Below, one piece after another: positions 21,640-33,040 of a stretch of DNA of 64,000 bases. The DNA is from Blasia pusilla (Eukaryota > Marchantiophyta > Marchantiopsida > Blasiales). The stretch is from contig CM114275.1 in assembly GCA_050084515.1 (NCBI GenBank), positions 930,001 through 994,000 of the forward strand. The letters are read 5' to 3'. The stretch's first letter is position 1. Each line of letters opens with the position of its first letter. Both the position numbers and the translations under genes were made by a program. The notes under the pieces are model-generated. The model was not told where the DNA came from, made no database searches, and worked only from the letters and a program-made list of their open reading frames with translations.

Positions 21640-22152
21640 ATGGATCGCTCCTATGTTTACTACTTTGTTTGGCCCGAGCACAAATTCCAAGTGTTTAAGA
21701 TCCTGGATCTAGTGGATCCATTCTCCGATGGGTACAACTTTGATAGTTTATATAATTCCCCCCCAAGAATTTACATGCAAGATGGTACCCCCTTACTTGG
21801 AGGAAGGGAAAAGTTTCCAGCCCTCATGCAAATGCTCATCGAGCTCTGCTCAAGGCTGGGTGACTTGGTGTTTGACTTAGTGGGCCTTTCAGGGGCGAGT
21901 ATGGGAGGCGCCTGGCAGAGTGGCAGGAACATTCTCTGCCTTGAGGGAAGGCAGGACCTGTTTGACCTTTGCAAAGAGGCAAAGGAAGATTACGACAGGC
22001 TAGTTGGGGCGTACAACTCTCCTCCGAAGCCGAGAGCTCCGGTTCCAGACCCACCATTGGTAGTGACACCATCGTCACTTCCCACGATTCCAAAAATTGA
22101 GAGGCCAAGGCCGACAATAATTCTGGAAAAGCTCTCGGACGATGACGAGTGA
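21640..22152 (+). pseudogene. Amino-methyltransferase-like C-terminal half (motifs X and I)
   Basis: This 170-codon open frame contains REKFPALMQMLIELCSRLGD followed by LVFDLVGLSGASMGGAWQ and SGRNILCLEGRQDLFDL. The order matches motif X, then the SAM-binding motif I and the motif II acidic residue, of permuted (beta-class) DNA amino-methyltransferases, whose usual form is GDLVLDPFxGSGST followed by RxxIGIE. The FxGxG motif is degenerate (VGLSG). The C-terminus is proline-rich and acidic, ending KLSDDDE. Together with the DLPY half it forms a complete, permuted methyltransferase order in a spliced gene. Activity cannot be judged from this copy. Confidence 0.55.
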
Positions 22153-22204
22153 GTTCAAAGAACTCAAGGACCCAGCTTGACTGTCAGTGTTTTGGAGTAG
22201 GGAT

Positions 22205-23326
22205 TTATTTGATGACGAGGCAGAAGAATTCATAGAATAGATCAAATGTACAGTTCCGAGCTTCCTTCGGATGTAATAAAGGCCAAGATTTTTTCGAACG
22301 ATGATGGTGTTTGTAAAAGTTTGTTGAATATATTTTTGTTCTTGTCGATTGTGATCGTCTATGTACTCCAACAGTTTATTTTGCAACCCGTCGAATTCCC
22401 ACGAGTTGCAACTTTTCACTTTTTGACCACTGCACCTTTTTAACCATTTCTAGGAAACCTGTCGGATTTCGACACGTTGGCTGCGTGAGTGATCGGACTC
22501 TTTCTCTATTAGTCCAACTTTAGAGGCATTCTGGCGGGCTTCTTCACTTTGGCTCCTTCCCCTAGTATCGTCAAACAAGTTGTAGGCTTCTTCTCTTCTC
22601 TAAGAAGTGTTGGATTCCTAATACATGTCGGATTGCCATGATGGTATTTCCAAGGACGGAGCACATATTGATATTGGATGGGTGTCACCTTGCAAAGCGT
22701 ACAAGATATACTACCAAGGAAGGCGGTGGGACTCAAATCAGGTTACATGGGATCGTTATGGTGTACCTAGGGAGGGGCCAAGGCTCTCGAATTTGCCAAC
22801 ATTTTGATCCCCGTCTACAATCGGCCAGAGGAGCCACTTGTATCCCAGGACATTCCTTTTGTATAGGAACCTAGGAGAGTTAGGAGTAAATTTGTAGATG
22901 ACGAGGCTGAAGAAATCATAGACTAGATCAAATGTACATTTCCGAGCTTCCTTTGGATGTAATAAAGGACAAGATTTTTTCAAACGATAATGGTGTTTGT
23001 AAAAGTTTGCTGAATATTCTTTTTGGACTTGTCGATTGTGTTCGTCTAGCTACTCATAATGTTTATTTTGCAACCCGTCTGATTCGAAGGGTTGCAACTT
23101 TTCACCTTTTGACCATTGCAACTTTTTAACCATTTCCAAGCAAGCTATCGGATTCGACAGGTTGGCTGCTTGAGTGATCGGACTCTTTCCCTATTAGACC
23201 AACTTTTGAGGCATTGTGGCGGCCTTCTTCACTTTTGGCTCGTTCCCCTAGTATCGTCAAACGAGTCATAGTTTTCTTTTCTTCTCTAAGACGTGGTGGA
23301 TTCCTACTACTTGTCGGATTGCCATT
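22205..23326. repeat. 430-bp duplication at a fixed 686-nt offset
   Basis: Block A (about 22205-22640) and block B (about 22891-23326) align over their length at an offset of 686 nt. Examples are GATGACGAGGC at 22211 and 22897, and GTCGGATTGCCAT at 22627 and 23313. Each copy includes one or two palindromes (22380-22410 and 23069-23097). The unique 250 nt between the copies (22641-22890) contains a short frame ending in YNRPEEPLVSQDIPF. This is the downstream end of the methyltransferase-like gene region. Confidence 0.8.
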
Positions 23327-23424
23327 TCGGATTCCCAACCTGTTGGATTTTTGTGGGTGCAGGGTGGAATGGAATCACTTCTCAAAATCTTTCCTTTGTT
23401 ATGGTGAGATTGCTTGCAAGGGAT

Positions 23425-24250
23425 GCAAGCCATCTGATTCCGACGAGTTGCAAGAGTTGCAACCTGTAAAATTCCGACGGGTTGGGAGGGGTGCAGCTTC
23501 TCGGTTTATCTGAATGAAGGGACATCATTTCCTCTTTACTCCAGACAGCTAACAATCTTTTGGTTCAATTATTGTCTTTGTGTTCACATTTCACAAATTT
23601 GGTCTTGAGCAGACATCATTCATTATGGGGCAATTCAAGGGAGGCGATGATGCCGGAAACAATCCCTGAAAAAAGAGAGGTTGGCATCGTACCCGATGCG
23701 CATCCGGGTGACGTCTCATGACACATTAACACTTCAGAGACACTTGGGAATGGGGGAAGCTCAACAATTCTCATTTTGGTACTGTGTTGCCAATGGTTTT
23801 CCATAATGTTTGATGAGTATTGATACCTTCTGCAAGAAGAGTCAACAATCATTTACAGGCATTTCCTTGTGCCTTTCTTTTTTTCGCCCCCTCGAAAAAG
23901 GAGGTTTCTTTAGGCCCGAATGTGGACCACTACCTACTCTCTTCTAAAGATTTCATGAATTTGAAAGCAAACAAAAATTTCAAATATGTCAAAAAGTTTT
24001 GAAGAGAGGAGGCGGATTTGGCCCTTTTTTTTTAAGAGAGACTCTCCTCTCTTCCTCTCTCCTGCCAGAATACCAGCCCCCCCAATAAGCAGATATTGGA
24101 GTAGTAAGAGTAGAAAAAATGGGAGCTACAACAAAATCAAAAGCAAACTCATAGCGCAAATAATACATTATAGGATGAGCAAGCCTATGAAATCTTATCT
24201 TCTCTTGTTGCAAGTTTCTCTTGCAGCAAGAGAAAATGAGAGTTCACAAG
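23425..24250. other. Last palindromes, then AT/pyrimidine-rich tract
   Basis: The final members of the palindrome family are at about 23427-23451 and 23459-23484. Beyond 23.5 kb the family disappears, marking the right edge of the block. At 24042-24060 a CTCT-rich run is the exact reverse complement of 12057-12075. No gene is seen between 23.5 and 24.25 kb. Confidence 0.5.
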
Positions 24251-25125
24251 AGTTGTAACTTGCAAGCGTGGGAGCAATAAAAGCATGAGCTACAAAAGAG
24301 AAACTACAAATGCAAGAGCGTGATAACTAGAGAGTCAAAAGTAGAAACCAAACTCATAGAGTTGCACACTTTGGAAAGCTCTAAAGTGGCAACTCAATGT
24401 CATTAATGAGTCTTGACAAAGTTGGCACAGAATGGGATGCTACGAGCATTGCGAGAGTTAATGGGACTTGAGAGTTGAGAGAGTCGAGAGAAGATATAGG
24501 TGAGAAATTTGACAAGAATGATGATACTTGATAGTTACAAGGTGTTTAAACGAGAGAGATCAAGCGATGTTGTTTAAACGAGAGGTGATCAAGTAGATAA
24601 CTTGAAGTGGGGATTGGAGGGATTTTTTCCCAAATAAAAAAAGAAAAGATCCCTTAGAAAAGAACAAGAATCAAAAGTATCGAAAGTAAAATGGAAAGTT
24701 TTCCAAGTAAAGCTACAATTAGGATGTGATATTATATGAGGTTGGGAAAAAAATTTACTAGAAAATCATGAAAATAATTTTGAATCGTGCATGAAAAAAA
24801 ATAATTAATCTTTATTGTTACTAGTGGGCAGCCCGTGCCACACAAGATTCGAGAGTGAAAGAATTAATCATGTTTACACACAAAAAAATGTTGCCCGTAG
24901 AAGGAGAAATGTTTTCTTACTATCAATTGTTATATGTCAAACAAAGAGGCGTTTGCAAATCAAGACAACTATGTCCCATAATAATATAAATTAGAGGATG
25001 ATTTTTTAATACCTAGTTTTAGATTGGTCTAGTTTTGAACGAATTACACCATTTAAAATTTATAAAATAAATTATTTTAGAAATTTGAAAATTCATTAAC
25101 TCATTCTTTATTGTCAATGAATTTT
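24250..25125. other. AT-rich spacer, no gene seen
   Basis: No coding signal is seen. Around 24820-24845 the string TACTAGTGGGCAGCCCGTGCC resembles the terminal motif of many plant Helitrons. This is weak evidence on its own. Confidence 0.4.
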
Positions 25126-25700
25126 TTCCTTAACCGCAGCGTCCGCTAATAACAATAAGAGGCCACGGGGCTAACACTTGCCGTCTCGTGTGAGTATGTC
25201 TTGCGACACGTGTTCCCCCACCAGTTACTATACACTGACCGACAAGCTTTAGCTGCAGCTGCACGTCGGAGAACGTAGCTCCACATCAGATTGGAGCAGG
25301 AGACTGCGAAGTGTGAATGCGCGACAGGTGGCGAGAGCTGTTATTGGTCTCCCTGACGTGGTCGGACTGTGATTGGTGAGCTTACTTGGTCGGAAGGGCA
25401 ATGACGAATGGGCTGCGATGAATGTGAGCGTGCAGGACCCGGGATATTATAGCGGGCGTGGTTAACGTGCGACGAATTAATAGGGAAGTAACCTGCGAAG
25501 GAAGGTTTCTCGTATGAGTGCTACTGGTGATAGCAGGTCGGCCGAACAATCGGCGAATCACGCGCGCGCACGTTTCATTTGCCCGTCTCACACACCTGTT
25601 TGGGAAGCGGGACAAATTCTTCCAGTGCAGCGTTCAGCTTTGTGTATTAGGGTTGCGGAGAAAAGTGACACTTATTTATTGTGTGTACTTCCGTAAGGAA
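25126..25700. other. Isolated GC-rich island without a recognised gene
   Basis: This 570-nt stretch is clearly GC-richer than its surroundings and is rich in CpG (for example CGCGCGCGCACG near 25563). It includes an ACACGTGT core near 25206. Open frames up to 77 codons show no known domain. It resembles a host promoter or first-exon region whose gene is missing or disrupted, or a captured fragment. Confidence 0.35.
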
Positions 25701-26899
25701 TTCGCATGCGTGACAATTTGACAAAGCTTAGTTTAAATTTATTAGTAAGACGTTGGATCGTGATCATAAGACGGTTAATTATGAAGTAAGAGAGTGGATG
25801 GGAAATTAGGCCAAATAATTAACACGGGAGAAATGGCATGGAAGAAACAATTATGAGTGTAGTGTAATTGGACGTAGAACATTTTCTCATGATGGGAAGG
25901 ACTAGAAATATATTGGTACGGCCTCATATGAGTTTCGACGAATTTGGTGTTTTTTTCTTTCCTCTACACCCAAATGATTCATTTCTTATTAATACTACAG
26001 TGTTGTCCATGTGGATATGAAACCTGGGAAAAAAAGAAATTGATCAATTCGTCTTCATTCGTTATTACATTTAATCCAAGTGTTGACATACATCACCGCC
26101 AAGAAAATCCTCAAAGATAGATGACGATAGGAGGATGAGGGATTCTCTAACCCCATTAATAATATACATTTTCATACACCTTCTATTTAGTTATCTTCTT
26201 ATTCCATTATTTAATTGAGATTCGTTGCAAGTCCTTGGATTGTGATTTACATCTACTTTCTCTACTTTCATCGTCAAATCCAATCATAAATTGTTTATTC
26301 TTGTCGAAAAAAATCACTTTCATCGATATCTTGTATATCATTTTGGGATAAATTTTATGGATTTGGCTACGAACTAACCAAATCCATTTATCTTGCTTAT
26401 TTTCTTCTATAGAAACATATGGGAGATCTATGCATATGTTTTGATTTAGTCATACGTGAAAGGACTTGAGTTAATTCCTTCAATTATTTATAAGGTTTTG
26501 TTTTTATAGTTGAGGGGAATGACCATGAGAGAAATTAAGGGCACAGAAGGGGAAATGGATTGAGAGGGATGCTACCCCAATCACTGCAAATTGAGGAATC
26601 CACTCATAACAAGAGAGGAGAAATGGAGACCATAAAGGAGAAGCTAAACAAGATTCAAGTAGTTTTGTTGAAAAGTCAACATTAAAATCAAATGTTAGTG
26701 GGACAATTATTTTAGATGCAACAATTGTAAGTACATGCTCAACTAGAAAGGGCAGGCAATGAAGGAGATAGAGAGACGATCTTACAGAGAATGAGCAAGA
26801 ATTATAAGGTGGAGTTAGTTCGAGGTACTTAAGAATTAGATCTATCACATGGAAGTTCACATGTCTTATTATCTTGAAGCATCTTAAGCTAAGAGAGGA

Positions 26900-29589
26900 T
26901 CATTTGTGAAGTCTTTTTTTTTTATGGTAAAAGCTATTTTGATACGGCTTCAAGGATGAGAGCAACAATACTTAGCTTCAAGTGAGGAGCAAGTGATGTG
27001 CAAAATTTCAAAGAAAGGACTTCTTCAAAATTTTAAGTTCGCGGATTCAATTTAGATGGCTTAAGTAGAAAGAAGATTTGCATAAATACATTGATGAATT
27101 TTGTACTCTACAACTCTCCATTCTTGATATGAGTTAAGTACAGGCTCCCAGAGTCCCAATAAATTCTTGCAGGGATTGAATTTTTAAAGCTCATACTCAA
27201 GGAGAAGTACTACTCAATAGATGTGATGACAATCAATGGATGTGAATATGGCTATTTGAACCTATTTCACATGCACCCTCGATCGAGGGTTCTCTTTCAT
27301 ATCCAACAGGAGAATGAAGTTATGTTATGACAACTCACCAAGGATCTTTGCCAATAGAGTTGGAAAAGATACAAAGGCAAGACGAATTATAGTGAGGATA
27401 TGACTATTATTGAAATATCAATCCTTGACATGGGGAAGCTAATAAAGAGATTGATCCACTACCAAGGGGCAACAATCAAGAAAGGAGAATCGACAAGAGA
27501 GGACCTCAATGTTACAATTGTGACCAAGTTGGGCACATTGCACATACTTATCAAAGGCCAAGGAGATATGATGAAGAGGATTGTGATCAACAATCTCCAA
27601 ATCGTCGTTTCTTAAATACAATGGAAGATGGATCATAATTTTTCGAGTAATAAACAAGAAGTTTGTTTAATTAAAATATATGGTATGATGGAAGGAGTGC
27701 AAGAACTGATGTTGATAGATCCAAGGGCTATTGAAAAATTCTTATCTAGATAAATTGCATTGAAGTTGGGATTACCTCTTGAGAAAGAAGAGAGAGAAGT
27801 AGAGTTATCTACTAAGTAGACTAATGTGATCAGGACTCTATCTTGTACCATGGGGTTAAGAGTAGGTAGATATAAGGAGGAGATAGAATGGCGAATGGTC
27901 CATTTAGCTCATTCTAATGTCATATTAGATATGCCTTGGATCAAGAATCCAACCCTATGGTAGATTGGAGGAAGAAAGCAGGTAAAGATAAGCTCGTGGA
28001 TAGTATGGGGAAGTAGAATGAGATCTAGATCTACAACCTTATCTTTGTTTGTAATAGAAAGTAGTGCCATTCACAAAATTTGGGATAATCCTTAGTGCAC
28101 TATACAAAGACTACAAGATCCTACTTGAACTTCCTAATCCATCCCCAGGATTGGTGGTATTATCTAGTATAGTTGTACATACTATAATTCAATCTTCCCA
28201 GGAGAAAGACCGACTTACTCATAGCATGGGATACAACCCTTATTAGATAGAATTAAACTTGAATTGTGAGATCAAGGATTTAAATGGAAATGGGTAACCG
28301 TAGAGGAGATGGAATTTAAAGCATTATAAGAGGATTTAATATATATACCTATTTTGAAGTGGTATGATCCAATAAAATTGAGAAAGTTTTTGATGGATGT
28401 ATTAGGTTCAATTAAAGGAGGGACCTTATAGCAAGAATGGAAAGATGACTGAAACCAAATTTTTTTTTTCTCTAAGAAACTACTTTGTCTATTAGCATCG
28501 CAAAACTATCATACCATCGAGTGTGACTAGCTCAAAATTGTGTTGGCCACTAAGCAATGACGTTGTTATCTTGGATATAAAGCCCTCATTGTAAAGATTC
28601 ATCATAAATTTTTAATTTACTCATAAACACAAGAGGAGTTATCAAAACGCCATATTTATTGGGTTGAATGGAGACAAAGATTCAACATGACTATTGTACT
28701 AGGAAAATTTTAAATTGCAAGCGCTTTAACATATATGCCAATGATGCTTCATATAATAGAGATAAAAAATCCATGTGAATTGGTGGAAGTAACTACTCAA
28801 AGAATTAAAATAAGATGAAGAAATATTGGCAAGCTAAGGCAAGAGGGAAGTAAAGATGATACGTAATCTAGTATTCAAAGAATGTAAATTCTAGATCCCA
28901 AACATCACTAAACTACGTAATTGAGTCTTGTTTGAGACATATGGTGTAGCTATAGCAGACCATATTAGAATTGAGAATACTTTAGATAGTATTTGACGAG
29001 TGTATGATTGGTCAAAGATTCTCGAAGATCTTGAATCTTATATTCAGAGTTGCCTGTAGTGCCAACAAAATAATTAAGCTCAAATCTTAAGAAGGTAGGG
29101 TTGTTGCTGCCTCTATAGACATCAAGTTAATGATGGGAGGATGTAAGCATGGATACCATTTATGAATTACAATACACTTTCATAGGTTTTGATGCTAGTA
29201 TAATCTTTGTGGATAAATTAAGAAAGATGATCCACATTTAACCTACTAAGAAGATATTGATGGCATCAGAGTTGGTCAAGATCTAAATGGAGGCAACATT
29301 TGCACTACATGGATCATCTAAGGTATTCATCTGAAATTATGACACTAAATTCAGCAATTTATTTTGGCGTACTCTTTTTGGTCTCTTTAAGGTCCAACTT
29401 GGTGTATCAATTGCATACCATCATGAATAAGATGTTACAATAGAATGAACTAATCATAAAATTGAGTATATGAATAGAGCCTTCACTCTAGAGGAGTAAG
29501 AGGAATGTGATTGGTTGTCGCTATTATCCGATTTTCTTACAATGACTCTCTCAATGCAGACGCAAAAGCAATGTCATTCTTTTTTATGT
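26900..29589 (+). pseudogene. Decayed Ty3/gypsy polyprotein (gag, protease, RNase H, integrase N-terminal part)
   Basis: Broken plus-strand frames show Gag sequence near 27.06 kb (KEDLHKYIDEFCTLQLSILD), then a CCHC knuckle CYNCDQVGHIAHTY (last Cys lost) at about 27.51-27.55 kb. A retropepsin-like block (LMLIDPRAIEKFLSR, where DSGA is expected) follows at 27.71 kb, then DMPWIKNP. The end of RNase H (RHIYWVEWRQRFNMTIVLGKF) is at 28.65 kb, and integrase covers 28.9-29.58 kb, with IADHIRIENTLDS, RVYDWSKILEDLESYIQSC and VQLGVSIAYHHE. The integrase frame is cut exactly at 29590, where a TG-beginning LTR starts. Dozens of stops make the element inactive. Little remains of the reverse transcriptase between 28.2 and 28.5 kb. 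Confidence 0.65.
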
Positions 29590-30852
29590 TGTCGTGTAGT
29601 AAAATGATCCACTATCTATATTCCTCTCTTTTTAGTGTTAGAGAGAGTTTTATAAATATTAAGTAATTAGGAAAGTAAATTTTCATGTTTAAACTTCTTT
29701 ATGGTGCCTCATTTGTGCTGGCCCAACTTTAGGAAAAGAAGAAATAAATTAAATATGAAAAATAGAAAAGTAAAGTAGTGGATTGTTGTATTAATAAAAA
29801 TAAAACTAAATTAGTCTTAGTTGAAAGCTAGGATAGTTGGAATAGTTGGGAGGATATGAAATGAGTTTATGACGATAACTTAGGAGGAAATAACATGTAA
29901 TCTACTTGCGTGAAAATGGGATCATCTAAGTCTTGAAAGGAAGCCATGTAGCACAAGATAAGATTAACTCTATTTTGTACTATTGTGGATCCTTTGTGAG
30001 TATATAAAGAGGAGGGACCTTCAACGGTTTATCACCTTGAACTTCATTTCTTAAGTTTCTCTTGTCATTCTTGAGTGGATGACATTGGGCTTGCTTGCTC
30101 TTCCAATGAGAATGGATTATTCCTCTTAGGAGAGTGACTCAACCATGATCTATTCTTTGAGGATTTTTTATATGTATGGAGATGGTTATTTGGAGAGCCG
30201 TGTCATATAAGGGGATTTCTTGTCATTCTAGGGATAATGGATGGATTTTGGGTTTGTTAATTTTCCAATGAGAATGGATTACCCCTTTTAGGAGAGCAAA
30301 TCGACCAAAACCTATTCTTGAGGAGAATAGGAAATCTTCTTAAATCATGGATAAGGGTGGAGCGCGAGTCGTACTTGATTTCCCTTTTCTTAATCCATAC
30401 CATGTAAAAGTTATCTTCATAGATAAGCATTAGTTTACTTGTTATCTAGCTAGTCTACCACTTTGGAGAGACAGTCATGAACCACGCCATGCAATCATAA
30501 ACTCCGGTGATACTTCTTAGTGGTACGTACGTAAGGACTTGGGATTACACTTTGTATATCCTTATATAGCAATCTATGGATGTAAATAGGCCTGCTCGAG
30601 TAGGGTTCAGTACTAGATCTGCAATATTTCTTGTGTACAAGTGTAAAATAGTTTAGAGGGACTTTATAGTTAAGAATTTTGGGTTTAGCTGTTATGAAGA
30701 AATGATGGCCTCGGCACTATCATTTGTGATTCTTGTCGTGAGAGAATGGAGTGGTTCTATACTAAATAAGAAAACTTATTAGAGAATTCATCTTACATGA
30801 ACGACTACCACATCCATAAGGTCTATCCTTACTCAAAGAAAAGCTCTCGACA
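29590..30852 (+). repeat. Long terminal repeat, left copy (1263 bp)
   Basis: The repeat begins TGTCGTGTAGTAAAAT and ends TCTCGACA, giving the short terminal inverted repeat TGTCG/CGACA typical of LTRs. A diverged copy lies at 33898-35165. It includes GAGTATATAAAGAGGAGGG near 29997-30015, a good TATA promoter region. It interrupts the integrase of the flanking gypsy element. Confidence 0.85.
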
Positions 30853-33040
30853 CTGCAACCTAGGGGGAGGTCACTTTATGAAAGGCTCTACATCACCTAT
30901 GACGTTTAAGGATCTACATCTCCTAACTTATAAGTGAAAAACGTTTTTTTTCATCCTTATGTACTTTAAAGGATTGATTTTTCATTTTTGTACCCCTAAA
31001 ATTCTTAAAGTAAAGCAATCACTTGAAATAAAAAAGCCTTTGAAAGAAAAGAAAAGTAGCAAGTTAAGTTAACATCCAACATGTTTTCCTTGCACTATAA
31101 TAGAGGGGATTCAACCCCTAATTGAGCAAGCAGCTCAATCAACCAATCTATCATATCCTAGCCTACTCCCTCCAACTAACCTACTCACAATTCAACAATG
31201 TCAAGTTCATTCTAAGCACAATCCACAGAAATATTAAATCCAACATGCCTCAAACATAAAAAAACTTACCAAGATCAACTCACACTCTGAATATATGTAG
31301 TCAAAGTACGTAAGTCAATTGAATCAAGTATATATATTCTATCTCGAACCCCCTGATTTCATTGTCAAGTTCACATTAGAAATCATAATTTCAACATCAA
31401 TCCATTGCACATCTATTGCATCATAAGTGAACAAGATTTTGTTGTTACCATGCCCACAAGACTTGTACCAATTACACAAGACACGACACATGCTTCCTTT
31501 TTGTCCAAGAGGAGGTATAGGCATGTCCATCAAGTCCAAGGCCCTATGACGCCTTTATCAGTGTGTACCATTCTTTTGAATCATAAACACAATACTCCGA
31601 AACCACTACTCATTTTTTGCAACTCTTGCCTCCATTGCAAGTTATGTCTCGTTTCCCTTCCTTTTCTTTGACTTTGTTGATCATGTGGAAGGGCCAAAGT
31701 CTGTCGTAGATTCAAACAAACCTGCGATATCACTACCAACATCAACCAAACAAGTTGGGCAATTAGCGTCATGCTCCTTTCCCTTGCCAATATTATAATA
31801 TATCTTTTGGGATTTTTGAGTTAGCCTGTCCTTTGACATGAAAGGATTGCGAGACAATTGATTTATAAGGGTAGATTTATAGATAATCTTGCCCTCATAA
31901 GTTATAGTAGGCACTATTGCATGGGGAATTGCCACAATATTCAGTTTTTCTTGACAACCACGCTCACAGAGAGTTGCAAATTTTCAAGTATTTGTGGAGA
32001 GCTCAAAGATTAAAATATGATTGGAAACAAGCAGAAAAATTTGATTCGTTGATCTCTCTATAAGTAATTGTCTACAAGAGACGACATTGGTTTCAGCTTT
32101 CAACCACACATTTCGTGTTGGAAAACTACGGGCGCAACTAAATATTGCAGTTGAGTGCTCGTCTGAGGTTGGCACATGATGACAATACAAAAGGTAGGCG
32201 CATGGTGGCTCCGTGGAGAAGCACAAGACTGCAACGGAGAGATGGCAAGGAGAGGAAGATTTTTGTTGGGCGCATTAGGTTGCAAATATTTCTCTTTCAC
32301 GACCAAATCTGATCTCCCCCAAGACCAAATGTGAATCAAAAGAGAGAGAGGTCACATGCTTACCTGAATTAGCCTGAAAATAAGAGGATGGATAACTATA
32401 TGTTGACCAATGCCGAACAATGGTGAACCAACTTCAACAATAAGCCGAAATAATAAACATACATGAACGATTCTAGAGAAGCATAGTCCATCTGTCCGAG
32501 GTTCCAATATCGTAGGATGTAGATCTATTTGAGAAAAAAAATGCCTTGAGTTGCTTCACAAGTAGGTGTTAGTCACCACTGATCAAAGAAAACTTTTCAA
32601 CATGTCCGCTAGTCAAGAAGAACTCGATAGAGGATTGATTGAAGCTTGCTTGATCGTCAAAACTCCCTACAACCCACTTGCAACTTTGTAAGCTCCTCTT
32701 TCAAGTGGCGGTTGCTCGTCTTTCCTTGGAAGGTTTTCCCCTAAACCAAAACCCGATTCAAGTCTACCCGGGAGAAATAGTGGGAAAATGGTTAAGGGGG
32801 GAAACCATTTTAAAAGACTCTCTTTTCCCCTCTAAATTTCCGTGCAAAGAATCAAAGAATTTCCTACCTAGGGAGGAAAATTATTATATATAATTAAATT
32901 TGAAATAAGTATAATAAAATTTTATGCAACAAATATTTATTATATATATATTTTGTGAGTATTAACCCTATCTTTTATGAACGTCTTTCATGGAAGGGAA
33001 ACTAATATAAAGACCCTATTGTTCTTTTAAAAGCGCCATG
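30853..33040. other. Sequence between LTR and displaced integrase end, unrecognised
   Basis: I see no clear gene. A minus-strand frame at 31681-31935 contains EGKIIYKSTLINQLSRNPFM and KDRLTQKSQKIYY, which looks like a repeated transposon-associated protein, but I cannot name it. From 32.9 to 33.0 kb the sequence is nearly pure AT. No primer-binding site follows the left LTR. Confidence 0.4.

Noticed and set aside
18085-22152. Bacterial contamination as source of the ParB/methyltransferase-like sequence
   Set aside because: Coding segments are bounded by consensus plant splice donors, preceded by a TATA box, include an NLS, and share repeats with the adjacent transposase gene.
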